Assembly: GCF_020097155.1 (NCBI RefSeq)
Contig: NZ_CP083691.1
Location: 1,860,001 to 1,924,000, forward strand
Reading direction: 5' to 3'
Length of the DNA: 64,000 nt
Source of the DNA: Micrococcus porci
GTDB taxonomy: Bacteria > Actinomycetota > Actinomycetes > Actinomycetales > Micrococcaceae
A program made the position numbers and the translations under genes. The stretch's first letter is position 1, and each line of letters opens with the position of its first letter. A model generated the notes under the pieces. It worked only from the letters and a program-made list of their open reading frames with translations. It searched no databases and was not told the DNA's origin. This document shows positions 36,832 through 46,143 of this stretch, piece after piece.

Positions 36832-38051
36832 GCGCGGTCTCGAATGCACCGCGTCCGCGGCTCCCCTGGGGCGCGCTGCTTGCCTTGTCCGCGTCGGGAT
36901 TCCTGGCCATCTTCACCGAGACGATTCCGGCTGGCCTGCTTCCGGAGCTATCTCGCGGGCTCGGCGTCACCGAGTCTGCTGCGGGTCAACTGGTGACGCT
37001 GTACGCCATGGGATCGGTTGTCGCAGCGATCCCACTGGTGGCAGCAACACAGACGGTGAACCGCAAGAAGGTGTTGCTGGCAGCGGTCGCCACGCTGGGC
37101 GCGTTCAACCTCGTGACTGCCGCCGCGCCGTGGCTGCCCGTGATCCTCGCGGCGCGGTTCGTGGCAGGTGCGGCCGCGGCGCTGGTGTGGGGAGTCCTGG
37201 CTGGGTTTGCCCGGAGTTTGGTTGCTCCCCAGTTGCAGGGCCGCGCCTTGGCCGTCACTGGCTTGGGTCAGCCCATCGCACTGGCTGGTGGGGTACCGCT
37301 GGGCTCCTTTGCGGCTTCGGTCATGGACTGGCGTTGGGTCTTTGTCGCCATCTCAGTCGCTGCTGGTGGCCTTGCTGTGTGGATCGCTGCGGCCGTTCAG
37401 AACGTGGAGGGCTCGCCTCGGCGGCAACGAGAGCCTCTGCGGCGCGTGGTCATGTTGCCTGGCGTTCGACTCATTTTCGCCGTGACCGGCTGTTGGATCT
37501 TGGCCCACAACATGCTGTACACCTACGCAGCTCCGTTGCTGAACCGCACTGACCTGCGCCTCGACGTGGGGTTGGGGCTGTTTGGTGTCGCTTCCATGAT
37601 TGGCATCAGCTTGGTCGGCATGGTGATCGATCGAGCGCTGCGTCTTGTGTCCGCGATTTGCGTGACGGCCATGTGCCTGGCCACGACAGTGTGGCTACTG
37701 CCTCAGGTCGGGATTGCGCTGGCCGTCGCGTCGGTTGTCGCATGGGGGTTGAGTTTTGGTGGCGCTCCTGTACTGCTGCAGACGGCTCTCGCTGATCGGG
37801 CGGGAGAGCACACAGACGCGGCACAGTCGGTGTTCGTCACCGTGTTCAATCTCGCTGTCGCTGGTGGTGGATTTATGGGAGGCATGCTGCTGGCATCAAG
37901 CGGTACGGCTGGCATTGCGACCACCTCGGCTGTGCTCTGCTTGGTAGCCGTGGGCATGATTGTTCTCGCTCGCGCGGCCTTCCCAGCGGGCCACCGTCAC
38001 AAGGACGAGACTGACGAGTCTGTTGTTGCGCCATCGGAGTGCTCGGCATGA
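36828..38051 (+). CDS. MFS efflux transporter
   Basis: Twelve-helix major facilitator of 407 aa resembling the arabinose-efflux/drug-resistance (DHA1) group. It has the motif A region after helix 2 (TQTVNRKKVLL), a long central loop (EGSPRRQREPLRRV) and a cytoplasmic Lys/Glu-rich tail. It is co-translated with the upstream oxidoreductase. Its end overlaps the end of the convergent LysR gene by 55 bp. The substrate is unknown; export of a compound modified by the oxidoreductase is a reasonable guess. Confidence 0.87.
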   Translation: MSAVSNAPRPRLPWGALLALSASGFLAIFTETIPAGLLPELSRGLGVTESAAGQLVTLYAMGSVVAAIPLVAATQTVNRKKVLLAAVATLGAFNLVTAAAPWLPVILAARFVAGAAAALVWGVLAGFARSLVAPQLQGRALAVTGLGQPIALAGGVPLGSFAASVMDWRWVFVAISVAAGGLAVWIAAAVQNVEGSPRRQREPLRRVVMLPGVRLIFAVTGCWILAHNMLYTYAAPLLNRTDLRLDVGLGLFGVASMIGISLVGMVIDRALRLVSAICVTAMCLATTVWLLPQVGIALAVASVVAWGLSFGGAPVLLQTALADRAGEHTDAAQSVFVTVFNLAVAGGGFMGGMLLASSGTAGIATTSAVLCLVAVGMIVLARAAFPAGHRHKDETDESVVAPSECSA

Positions 38052-38938
38052 TGAGAGGTGGCGAAGGCGAGAAAGGCCTTGGTGGCAGGGCTGGGGTTGA
38101 AGTCGTTCCACGCGAGGTACTCCACCCGGCGAGGGGCGTCGCGAACCTCCACGGAAATCAGATCATCACCGTCGGGGACCACATGCGCGGAGAGCAAGGC
38201 GACGGCGAGTCCGTGGCGAATCAGCCCGAGGATGAGATCCACGGTCATCGCTTCGAAAGCCACGTCTCGCTGAAGATTGGCGGCTTGAAATGCCAGGTCA
38301 GATTGAGCTCGACCTGCGGTGCCACTGGTGAAATCAACGAACCGTTCGCCGGCGATCTCCTCAAGAGTCACGTGGGGCCGCCGCGCCAACCGATGCGAAG
38401 CAGGAAGCACTGCAACCAGACACTCACGGGAGAGCTCCTCGGTCGCCACCTCCGTTGGTGGGGTGCACTCGGGCAGGCCCAGGAAAGCGGCATCAAGGCG
38501 GCCGGCATGAATGTCAGCCAGGAACTGCTCGCTACCCCCAGTGCGCAGGGAGATGCGGACCTCAGGGTGCGCCTTGTGATAGCGCGCCAAGAGAGACGGC
38601 ACATCGACCGCGGTCACGGTGGGGATCACTCCGAGGCTGAGCGTGCCACGAATATCTCCCGTGGCGGCCGCAGCCTCGGCAATCGCACGGTCGGCCGCAG
38701 CCAAACTCTGGCGAGCGGCCTCGACAAACACCACACCCGACGGAGTGGGCTCCACTCGCCGCGACGTGCGGGCAAACAGTTGGATTCCGATCTCTCGTTC
38801 CAACGCCTTGATCTGATGACTGAGCGCCGATTGCACCACAAAGCAGCGTTCCGCGGCCCGAGTGAAGCTCCGCTCCTCAGCGACCGCGACCACGTATCGC
38901 AACTGCTGCAGTTCCATAGACCCATGATGCACCTGCAT
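37997..38938 (-). CDS. LysR-family transcriptional regulator
   Basis: Regulator of 313 aa with the N-terminal helix-turn-helix LRYVVAVAEERSFTRAAERCFVVQSALSHQIKALEREIG and the effector domain from LSLGVIPTVTAVDVPSLL. ATG at 38938 has GGGAG at 7 bp; a second ATG at 38917 is an alternative. It is convergent and overlapping with the MFS gene and divergent from the EamA transporter gene (52 bp between starts), so it likely controls one or both transporters. Confidence 0.9.
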   Translation of the reverse strand: MQVHHGSMELQQLRYVVAVAEERSFTRAAERCFVVQSALSHQIKALEREIGIQLFARTSRRVEPTPSGVVFVEAARQSLAAADRAIAEAAAATGDIRGTLSLGVIPTVTAVDVPSLLARYHKAHPEVRISLRTGGSEQFLADIHAGRLDAAFLGLPECTPPTEVATEELSRECLVAVLPASHRLARRPHVTLEEIAGERFVDFTSGTAGRAQSDLAFQAANLQRDVAFEAMTVDLILGLIRHGLAVALLSAHVVPDGDDLISVEVRDAPRRVEYLAWNDFNPSPATKAFLAFATSHHAEHSDGATTDSSVSSL

Positions 38939-38989
38939 CCCTCATCTCCCAAGTATGCAGCAAGATCACTGACAGTGTCGGGAGAGTAG

Positions 38990-39913
38990 ATGCCCATGTC
39001 GAGTGCCTCCCAGGCGCCCGCAGCCACGACCGAACCACCTGGAACACCGTCAGGGTGGATCGCGCTCACAGCAATTGCGCCCGTCGTGTGGGGCACCACC
39101 TACATCGTCACAACCCATTTGCTGCCATCGGGGCATCCACTCTTCGCGGCATTCATGCGTACCTTGCCAGCCGGGCTTATCGCAGTCATGATCGCTCGGA
39201 AATTGCCCCACGGTGAGTGGTGGTGGAAGAGCTTCGTGCTGGGAACCCTCAACATGGGGGTCTTCTTCCCACTTCTCTTCGTTGCAGCGCAACGGCTCCC
39301 TGGCGGTGTGGCTGCAACGCTAGGGGCAGCCCAGCCGATTGTGGTGGCTCTTCTCGCGTCTGCCATCCTCCACGAGAGGTTGACATCGTGGCGACTTTCG
39401 TGGGCTGTTGTTGGGCTGCTGGGGGTCGGAATGGTCGTCTTGGGCCCAGGTGCTTCCCTCGATCCAATTGGGCTCATGGCCGGTCTTGGCGGCGCGGTGT
39501 CGATGGGGTCCGGAGTCGTCCTGTCCAAGAAATGGCGGCAACCACAGGGGGTGGGTGCTGTCGCGTTCGCGGGTTGGCAACTCACAGGTGGTGGACTCTT
39601 CTTGGCGTTGCCTACACTGGTCGTGGACGGCATTCCAAACGGCATCGACTCGCGCGCCGTTGCTGGGTACGCGTGGCTCGGGCTCATCGGAGCCCTGATG
39701 GCCTACACGATCTGGTTCGCCGGAATCCGCAGGCTCTCCGTCACCCCGACCGCCTTGCTCGGCCTGCTCTCACCTCTCACAGCGGCAGCCTTGGGATCTC
39801 TTGTCGCGGGCGAAGCTCTCAACATCATTCAGCTGTGCGGTTTCGCAACCGCTTTGACCGCCCTGATCGCAGGCCAGCTTTCGCCGCGAGCGAGACGACG
39901 AGTCCTCCCATGA
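38990..39913 (+). CDS. EamA-family (DMT) transporter
   Basis: Ten-helix drug/metabolite transporter of 307 aa with two EamA repeats (about residues 25-155 and 165-295), opening with the typical PVVWGTTYIVTTHLLP and ending with a basic RARRRVLP. It is probably an exporter of amino acids, metabolites or toxic compounds. It is divergent from the LysR gene and overlaps the following AraC-type gene by 4 bp. Confidence 0.88.
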   Translation: MPMSSASQAPAATTEPPGTPSGWIALTAIAPVVWGTTYIVTTHLLPSGHPLFAAFMRTLPAGLIAVMIARKLPHGEWWWKSFVLGTLNMGVFFPLLFVAAQRLPGGVAATLGAAQPIVVALLASAILHERLTSWRLSWAVVGLLGVGMVVLGPGASLDPIGLMAGLGGAVSMGSGVVLSKKWRQPQGVGAVAFAGWQLTGGGLFLALPTLVVDGIPNGIDSRAVAGYAWLGLIGALMAYTIWFAGIRRLSVTPTALLGLLSPLTAAALGSLVAGEALNIIQLCGFATALTALIAGQLSPRARRRVLP

Positions 39914-40464
39914 ACGGGTTGCAACACCAGGCTGTGCCGAACGCTGACGCGCCCGGAGGCCTCATGTCCAGTGACACCGATGTTCGAATCGAGCGGAAGA
40001 GCCCCAGCTCAAATTCCAGCGCATTCATGGCAGTACCGATGCGGCGTGAAGTGTGGGCAGCGATCGATACGATGCGGCAAGACCTCGGGCATCAATGGTC
40101 GATCGCCGAGTTGGCTCGGATCGCGCATGTGTCGGGCTCACACCTGATGAGGCTGTTCACAGAGGAGATCGGACTTGCGCCGATCTCATGGCTCGCACGG
40201 GAGCGCGTTCAGGAGATGGCTCGCCTGCTACGAGAAACCTCCCTGTCGATCCTGGAAATTGCTCGGCAGGTCGGTTGGCGAGACCGGGGCCACGCTTCAG
40301 ATCAATTCAAGCGGTTTACGGGGTTCACCCCTAGCCAATATCGTTTCAGGCAACGCGAGGTCCAAGAGCGGCACTGCTTGTGGTGCGGCCAACCCATCCC
40401 ACCTGATGACACACGCGTTGAGGTCGGAGATCATCGCAATGCCATGGGCGATCTGATCATTTGA
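39910..40464 (+). CDS. AraC-type mini-regulator with Cys-rich tail
   Basis: Protein of 184 aa. After a variable N-terminus of about 45 residues come both AraC helix-turn-helix units (SIAELARIAHVSGSHLMRLFTEEIG and ILEIARQVGWRDRGHASDQFKRFTGFTPSQYRFRQ). A C-x2-C-G-Q knuckle follows (HCLWCGQPI), like CPCCGQ in the 145-aa protein at 35086. Its first unit is very similar to the truncated gene at 35520. It is translationally coupled to the EamA transporter. Confidence 0.82.
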   Translation: MNGLQHQAVPNADAPGGLMSSDTDVRIERKSPSSNSSAFMAVPMRREVWAAIDTMRQDLGHQWSIAELARIAHVSGSHLMRLFTEEIGLAPISWLARERVQEMARLLRETSLSILEIARQVGWRDRGHASDQFKRFTGFTPSQYRFRQREVQERHCLWCGQPIPPDDTRVEVGDHRNAMGDLII

Positions 40465-40603
40465 GGTCGTTCCACCTGACAGGAATCTGTTTCTGCTGCT
40501 AGTCACGGTGTGACACGTCGGGTTCGTTGGGTTCCTGGCGGTCACTGTAGGGGTTCCTTGTTGTCCGTCTTCTAGTGCTGGTGGTTCCGGCGTACCTGAT
40601 GGT

Positions 40604-40629
40604 CACCGGGTCGGTTCTTCGACCCGGTG
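40604..40629 (+). promoter_or_regulatory. Perfect 10-bp hairpin in the ardC leader
   Basis: CACCGGGTCG and its complement, with a 6-nt loop, lie 11 bp before the GGAAGGAG ribosome site of the ardC gene. It could be an mRNA stem-loop or a protein operator controlling the maintenance operon. Confidence 0.45.
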
Positions 40630-40654
40630 GGCAGGTTCGCGGAAGGAGACCGTC

Positions 40655-41740
40655 ATGGCAACGTCGGGCAAGGATGCTCGGGCGGCGCGGGAGGCGAAGC
40701 TTGATGCTCTGCATGAGCGGCTGACGGGTGCGGTCGAGCAGCTGGTCTCGGGTGAGGATTGGGCCCGGGCGTTGGCGTTCGCGGCCCGGTTCCGCGCACG
40801 GTCGTTCGCGAACACGATTCTGATCTTCACCCAGCATCAGGAGGCCTACGGGCTGGGTCTGGTGCCGGACCCAGTGCCGTCGCATGTGGCGGGCTATCGG
40901 CAGTGGCAGCAGTTGGGTCGCCAGGTGTCGAAGGGGCAGCCGGGGTATCAGATTTTGGCGCCGGTGACGGGACGGTTCGCGTCGGCGACCCCGCAGGATG
41001 CTGAGTCGTGGCGACGGCTGGGGAAGGGCGAGAAGCCGCGTGCGGGTGAGACGGTGCGCACGAAGATGGTCGGCGTCCGCCCCGCCTACGTCTGGGATGC
41101 CTCCCAGACCACTGGCGAGCCGATTCCTGAGCCGCCGGCGCCGCGGCTGTTGGAGGGGCATGCTCCCGCTGGGTTGTGGGAGGGCCTCGCCGCCCAAGTC
41201 CTGTCTGCTGGGTTTGAGCTGCGACAGGTTGCGGATGCGTCGGAGATTTTCGGGGCGAATGGGCTGACCGATTACGCCAGTCGGGTGGTGTCGGTGCGTA
41301 CGGACATGGACCCGGCCGCACAGGTGAAGACCCTGGCCCATGAGCTGGGCCACGTCCTGTTGCATGGCCCGGACGCTAGTGAGGCGCGGCAGCATCGTGG
41401 GATCGGTGAGGTGGAGGCCGAATCGGTCGCGTTGATGGTGGGTGCCGCGCATGGCATGGACACCTCCGGCTACACCGTCCCGTACGTGTCGACGTGGGCG
41501 GCCCGGGTGGAGGGCCAGGACCCGGTCGAGGTGGTCAAGACCACCGGGGAACGAGTCCGCAAGACCGCGCTGGGGATTCTAGAGCAGCTCGACACGGTGC
41601 AGGTCGGCAACGGCACACCTCCCGGCCTGGAACGCGACACCCCCACTCGCGACCCCGCGACACGGCAGGCCCCGGTTGCACCGGCGGTGTCGGAGCCGGC
41701 AGGGCGGGTGGTGTCGGGGCCTGAGGCGGTGGCGCTATGA
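40655..41740 (+). CDS. ArdC-like antirestriction protein
   Basis: Protein of 361 aa with an N-terminal single-stranded-DNA-binding domain (WARALAFAARFRARSFANTILIFTQ; QLGRQVSKGQPGYQILAPV) and a zinc metallopeptidase-like domain with HELGH (about residue 230) and the downstream Glu in EVEAESVALMV. ArdC proteins shield incoming plasmid DNA from restriction at entry. It is first in the maintenance operon, behind a strong ribosome site. The stop overlaps the primase gene start. Confidence 0.9.
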   Translation: MATSGKDARAAREAKLDALHERLTGAVEQLVSGEDWARALAFAARFRARSFANTILIFTQHQEAYGLGLVPDPVPSHVAGYRQWQQLGRQVSKGQPGYQILAPVTGRFASATPQDAESWRRLGKGEKPRAGETVRTKMVGVRPAYVWDASQTTGEPIPEPPAPRLLEGHAPAGLWEGLAAQVLSAGFELRQVADASEIFGANGLTDYASRVVSVRTDMDPAAQVKTLAHELGHVLLHGPDASEARQHRGIGEVEAESVALMVGAAHGMDTSGYTVPYVSTWAARVEGQDPVEVVKTTGERVRKTALGILEQLDTVQVGNGTPPGLERDTPTRDPATRQAPVAPAVSEPAGRVVSGPEAVAL

Positions 41741-42654
41741 GCCCGAACCTCTACCACCTGGCCCGGCTTCTCGCTCCTGGTTCGGACAGGTCGCTGGGGC
41801 GGGTGGCGGGTGATCTTGCTTCGGCGCATGTGCCGGTGTTTCCGTGCGTGCCCGGGCAGAAGCGCCCCCTCACTGCCCGAGGGTTCCACGACGCTTCCAC
41901 TGACCTCGCCCAGATCGAGCATTGGTGGGCGCGGTGGCCGGAGGCGAACCTGGGGCTGCCGACCGGGGCGTCCGGTGTCGTGGTCGTGGATGTTGATGTC
42001 CGCGAGCACGTGGATGGCCGGGAGAGCATGCGCTGCGCCCTCAATGCGGGGCGGGTGGGGATGCCGGTGTTCACGGTGGTCTCCCCCTCGGGTGGACGGC
42101 ATGGCTACTACCCGGCCACGCCGGATGTGGTGCAGCGGTCGTGGCAGGTTGCCCGGGCCGGTGTGGATTTCCGCGGGGATGGCGGCTACATCCTCATCCC
42201 ACCCTCACACACCACTGCCGGCTCATATCGGCTGGCCACCGTCCGGCAAGGGGCGGCGTCCGGGATCGACAGCGACACCCTGCGGGACTTCCTCGACCCC
42301 CGGCCCGCCCTGAAACCGCGCGCTGCTGATCGCGGCATGGCTCAGAGTGAGCCTGGGGTGGTGGTGTGGCGGCTGGCTGCGTGGGTGGCGGGTTTGGGCG
42401 AGGGCGAGAGGAATCGAGGGTTGTTCTGGGCGGCCTGCCGGGCCGCGGAACACGACATCACACCAGCCACCGCAGTCGAAACACTTGGGGCTGCTGCCGC
42501 TGAGGCGGGGCTCGGTCCGCGGGAGATCGCCGCCACCGTGCGGTCGGCCTACCGCACCACCCACCCCACCACGTCTACCGCACGCAGGGCCACCGAACCA
42601 GCGGCAGCATCGCCGGTGCGGGTGCCGGTAGGCGCGGGGTGGGGGCTGGCGTGA
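41737..42654 (+). CDS. Bifunctional DNA primase/polymerase (PrimPol-type) domain protein
   Basis: Archaeo-eukaryotic primase-like protein of 305 aa. It shows VPVFPCVPGQKRPL, WWARWPEANLGLPTG, the catalytic Asp pair in VVVVDVDV, a PSGGRHGYY segment and GVDFRGDGGYILIPPS. The C-terminal part (RNRGLFWAACRAAEH) is a helical domain often linked to such primases. It probably primes replication of the excised or transferred element. No helicase domain is fused. It overlaps both neighbours by 4 bp. Confidence 0.9.
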   Translation: MSPNLYHLARLLAPGSDRSLGRVAGDLASAHVPVFPCVPGQKRPLTARGFHDASTDLAQIEHWWARWPEANLGLPTGASGVVVVDVDVREHVDGRESMRCALNAGRVGMPVFTVVSPSGGRHGYYPATPDVVQRSWQVARAGVDFRGDGGYILIPPSHTTAGSYRLATVRQGAASGIDSDTLRDFLDPRPALKPRAADRGMAQSEPGVVVWRLAAWVAGLGEGERNRGLFWAACRAAEHDITPATAVETLGAAAAEAGLGPREIAATVRSAYRTTHPTTSTARRATEPAAASPVRVPVGAGWGLA

Positions 42655-43487
42655 GGGCGCGGCGGTGGGCGGTGCGGACGGCGGTCGCGGGGACGGTGTT
42701 CATCGCGATCGGGGCATTCTGGCTGTCCTTCACCGCCCTGGCTGATCTCGCGGCCCGTTCGGGCATCGGGGCAGGTCAGGCGTGGGCGTGGCCGCTGATC
42801 GTCGACGGCATCATCGTGGTCGCCACCGTCGCCGTCGTCGCTCTGGCTGGGCAGAAGGCTGCCTGGTATCCCTGGGCCCTGTTGATCGGCGGCGCAGTCG
42901 TCTCGGTCACTGCCAACGCCCTGCACGCCATCGTCGCCGCCGACGCCGACGTCCCGGCCTTGTTGGCGGCAGCGATCGCCGCCGTTCCGCCCGTGGTGCT
43001 GCTGGCGATCACCCACCTCACCGTCATCCTCACCCGCGCCACCAGCCCCGAGACGCAGACCGTGATCTGGCAAACCATCGCCCAACAGAACGACCAGCCC
43101 ACACCAGCCCCAAGACCGGGCATCGAGGCAGAGCCTCCACCGGCGGCACTCCTACAGCACGACGTCAGCGACACCGTCGGCCTTGGCGATGAACGACCGA
43201 CCACACCGGAATCCGGTCCGTCTCCGATGAAGCACGCCGAGGCAAAGCCCGCGCCCGAGGCTTCGACTCCGACAGCTCCTAATGGGGAGACCGTTCGAGG
43301 CGTTTCCGAGATGGCTGGGGTGGGTCGGCGGGAGCGGGCTGCCGGGTTGCGGAGTGAGGGGTGGTCGAACAAGCAGATTGCCTCCGAGCTGGGCGTGCAT
43401 CCGTCCACGGTGGGCCGCTGGCTCACCTCCACACCAACGAGGAGCTCTGAACCTGACACCAACCCATCGATCAAGGAGGAATCATGA
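42651..43487 (+). CDS. DUF2637 membrane protein with C-terminal helix-turn-helix
   Basis: Protein of 278 aa. Four membrane helices (about residues 8-120) match the DUF2637 family found on actinobacterial plasmids and ICEs (spread-like proteins). A Pro/Glu-rich linker follows, then a helix-turn-helix (LRSEGWSNKQIASELGVHPSTVGRWL). The GTG start overlaps the primase stop (GTGA). The combination suggests a membrane-tethered DNA-binding protein, perhaps for partition or positioning. Function inferred only. Confidence 0.82.
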   Translation: MRARRWAVRTAVAGTVFIAIGAFWLSFTALADLAARSGIGAGQAWAWPLIVDGIIVVATVAVVALAGQKAAWYPWALLIGGAVVSVTANALHAIVAADADVPALLAAAIAAVPPVVLLAITHLTVILTRATSPETQTVIWQTIAQQNDQPTPAPRPGIEAEPPPAALLQHDVSDTVGLGDERPTTPESGPSPMKHAEAKPAPEASTPTAPNGETVRGVSEMAGVGRRERAAGLRSEGWSNKQIASELGVHPSTVGRWLTSTPTRSSEPDTNPSIKEES

Positions 43488-44029
43488 GCACCCACGAACA
43501 CGAGCACCACCCGGTGGAGCCGCCGGTCCACGACGACTACGGCCCACCCGATCCCGAAGAACTCGCCCTGACCACCCCCAGCCCCCTCGCCGAGAACCTC
43601 GACCAGGAGACGGTGAGTGAGCGAGGCGATCTTGTCCCACCCAAGGCGCCGGTGGAAGAACTCAACGAGCAGCTCGCCCCCGACATCGACGGACCAGACG
43701 CGGGCTTCCCGGAGCTGGATGAGGGGGCGGAAGGAGTGCCGGAGGCGGTCAAGGCCCGCACCGCCCGGACAACCAGCCGGCCAGTGGGTCGGCAGGTGGG
43801 GCGGGGTGTGGAGTGGGTGCGTCCGACCGATCTGCTGGCCCGGCGTGGCGCCACAGTCGCTGGCCGCGGCATCCACTTCCAGACCGCACTGAGCCAGAAG
43901 ACCCGCCACGGCATAACGGTGAGTACGCGGCGGATCGGTGATCGGGCCGCGTGGTTGGCGCCGTTGTCGGCCTTCGGCCGGGGCCGGGCCCAGTCGGTGC
44001 CGGGTCGGTCCGCGGTGGGGATGAGCTGA
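43484..44029 (+). CDS. Hypothetical protein of the maintenance operon
   Basis: Protein of 181 aa with a His/Pro/Glu-rich acidic first half and a basic second half (SRPVGRQVGRGVEWVRPTDLLARRG). No family recognised and no membrane segment. The ATG overlaps the DUF2637 gene stop. It is probably island-specific. Confidence 0.7.
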   Translation: MSTHEHEHHPVEPPVHDDYGPPDPEELALTTPSPLAENLDQETVSERGDLVPPKAPVEELNEQLAPDIDGPDAGFPELDEGAEGVPEAVKARTARTTSRPVGRQVGRGVEWVRPTDLLARRGATVAGRGIHFQTALSQKTRHGITVSTRRIGDRAAWLAPLSAFGRGRAQSVPGRSAVGMS

Positions 44030-44128
44030 GCGTGGTGACCAGCAATGACGACTCTCGCCAACACGACGACACCACTGCCGCCGATGTCTGGGGTGGGGGT
44101 GCGCACCTGCTTGTCAGGAGGCACCACC

Positions 44129-45028
44129 ATGACCCACACCACAACACCAACCACCGGCACCGCCGCGGAGACCGGGAGGGGGTCGTCTGCAACGCCGTCG
44201 ACACCCCACCCCGACAGGGCTGACTTCCGCACCAGTGAAGGGCTGCGGGCTCTGCTGGAGCATCTGGCCGAGCACGGATGGCGCAACAACCCCCAAGCCA
44301 AAGAGCTGTTGGAGTTCGCGGCGGAGCGGTTCGCACCCTTGGCGCGCAAGCACGGCCTGGACGTGTGGGAGGCCGCATCGGCGGCGTTTGATGTGATGCG
44401 CACGCCGGCGGCAAGGAAGGCCGCAGACCCATGGGCGGTGGTCACGCATGCGGTGCGGATCACCTGCATCTACGAAGAACGCGCCCAAGGGCTCATGTGT
44501 TCAGTCCACCAGGCCCGCCGCGCCCACATCTCTGCCCACCACGACCCCGAACGGTTCTCCGACCGCGAAACACCCCTGTACGAATACCATCCCGCGTTCC
44601 ATCTCACCGACCTACACCACCGTGAGGATGCGGAGCCAAGCGAGGATGTGGGGGCGAGTGTGCAGGCAGCAGTGGCGGATGCGACCGGTTTGTTCGCACT
44701 GCTGGGCTGGCCCGAAGCCTCCGCCCGAGCCGGCGTGGATCACGTCACCAATGCCTTGGCCCGGATCGGGTCACGGCGCGGCACCTACGAAGCCTTGCGG
44801 CGCGACAAACACGCCCGCGCCCTGCTCGACCTTCCCGCCCCAGCCTGGACCTGTCTCCTACGTGTCCTGCTCGGCCATCCCGAACCTGCCTACGCCACCA
44901 CGACGGCCGGGCGCGGGATCCTGCTGCGTCTGCTGCTCGGAGAAACACTGGCTGACCTGTTGGGTGATGACGCCCTGGTGGCCTCCATCGTTCGTGCCAC
45001 ACCAGGGCGGGGACGGGTGCGGTCATGA
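44129..45028 (+). CDS. Hypothetical protein of the maintenance operon
   Basis: Protein of about 299 aa. ATG at 44129 is chosen because of AGGAGG 8 bp upstream. A Thr/Pro-rich N-terminus is followed by an all-helical body (LRALLEHLAEHGWRNNPQAKELLEFAAERF; DVWEAASAAFDVMRTPAARKA). No named domain recognised; it may be a DNA-associated or replication accessory factor given its position between primase and parB genes. The stop overlaps the ParB gene start. Confidence 0.75.
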   Translation: MTHTTTPTTGTAAETGRGSSATPSTPHPDRADFRTSEGLRALLEHLAEHGWRNNPQAKELLEFAAERFAPLARKHGLDVWEAASAAFDVMRTPAARKAADPWAVVTHAVRITCIYEERAQGLMCSVHQARRAHISAHHDPERFSDRETPLYEYHPAFHLTDLHHREDAEPSEDVGASVQAAVADATGLFALLGWPEASARAGVDHVTNALARIGSRRGTYEALRRDKHARALLDLPAPAWTCLLRVLLGHPEPAYATTTAGRGILLRLLLGETLADLLGDDALVASIVRATPGRGRVRS

Positions 45029-46065
45029 GTACCCCGGGGCACATCGAGCTGGACCGCGCCGTTGACTCCCTGCATGTCGGTCGACGTCACCGTGCCGACC
45101 TGGGTGACATCGATGCGCTGGCGGCCTCGATTGAGCGCGATGGGTTGTTGCAGCCGTTGACGGTCAGCCCCGACGGGGTGCTGATCTGCGGGGCACGCCG
45201 GCTGGCGGCGATCAAGCAGCTCGGCTGGCGCACCGTCAACGTGTGGGTCCGCTCCGGCATCTCCGACCGGCTCGGCCATCTGCTGGCCGAACAAGACGAC
45301 AACGTCCTACACAAGCCGCTCACCGCGCTGGAAGCCGCCGCCCTCTACCGCGAACTGAAATCACTCATGGCCGAGGATGCTGCGCGTCGCAAGGCCGCGA
45401 CCCAGTTCCGCAGCGACAACCAGCCCGGAACCCACGGTCCCGGAAAATTTCCGGAACCGTCGGGAGCCACCGGTGAGGCTCGTGAGCAGGCTGCCGGAAT
45501 GATCCCCGGCGGGGCCTCGTACAAGACGCTGGACAAGATCGGCTACCTCGAACACGCCGCCACCGACGAGACGCTGCCCGAACACGTGAGGGCCGCGGCG
45601 CAGCGGGGGTTGGAGCAGATCGACGCGGGCAGCCCGGTCCATCCGATCTACGAGACCATCCGCAACCACACCGCCAACCCCGATGCTGGCGATGAGGCGT
45701 TGCATCAGGCCGCGGCCGACGCCCTCGCCCGCGTCCAATCCGCCGGTAGACCGAAACCCGCCCCGGCCAAGAAACCCAACAGCACCCCCGAGAGCGGGCC
45801 GGTGCAGTACCCGGTGCGAGCGTTCGTGGTGACGTGGACCGAACTGGACCAGTGGTGGACCCACTACGACCCGGCCGTGCTCGCCGTCGAACTCACCGAC
45901 GAACACGTCGCCACGTTCCTGCGCGTGATCGAACACACCATCGCGTTCGCCGACGCCCTCCAAGCCGCCCTCACCAACCATGACGACACCACCACCGCAT
46001 CCGGCACTGTTACTGAGAGTGATGACGGACATGCAGGTGGGCGTCCGCAGTTACGCGCGGTCTAA
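45025..46065 (+). CDS. ParB-family partition protein
   Basis: Protein of 346 aa with the ParB N-terminal domain (DIDALAASIERDGLLQPLTVSPDGVLICGARRLAAIKQLGW; the GARRL motif stands for the usual GERR) and a central helical part (DDNVLHKPLTALEAAALYRELK). The C-terminus is long and does not look like a classic dimerisation domain. No ParA gene is adjacent. It probably acts in element maintenance or as a transcriptional regulator of the operon, of which it is the last gene. Confidence 0.88.
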   Translation: MSTPGHIELDRAVDSLHVGRRHRADLGDIDALAASIERDGLLQPLTVSPDGVLICGARRLAAIKQLGWRTVNVWVRSGISDRLGHLLAEQDDNVLHKPLTALEAAALYRELKSLMAEDAARRKAATQFRSDNQPGTHGPGKFPEPSGATGEAREQAAGMIPGGASYKTLDKIGYLEHAATDETLPEHVRAAAQRGLEQIDAGSPVHPIYETIRNHTANPDAGDEALHQAAADALARVQSAGRPKPAPAKKPNSTPESGPVQYPVRAFVVTWTELDQWWTHYDPAVLAVELTDEHVATFLRVIEHTIAFADALQAALTNHDDTTTASGTVTESDDGHAGGRPQLRAV

Positions 46066-46143
46066 TTGTCCAATCCGTGGATGGTGATTGAGACGGCGCA
46101 GGATGTGGGATAGCGGTTTGATCTGGACGTGCTGGCCGGCGTG

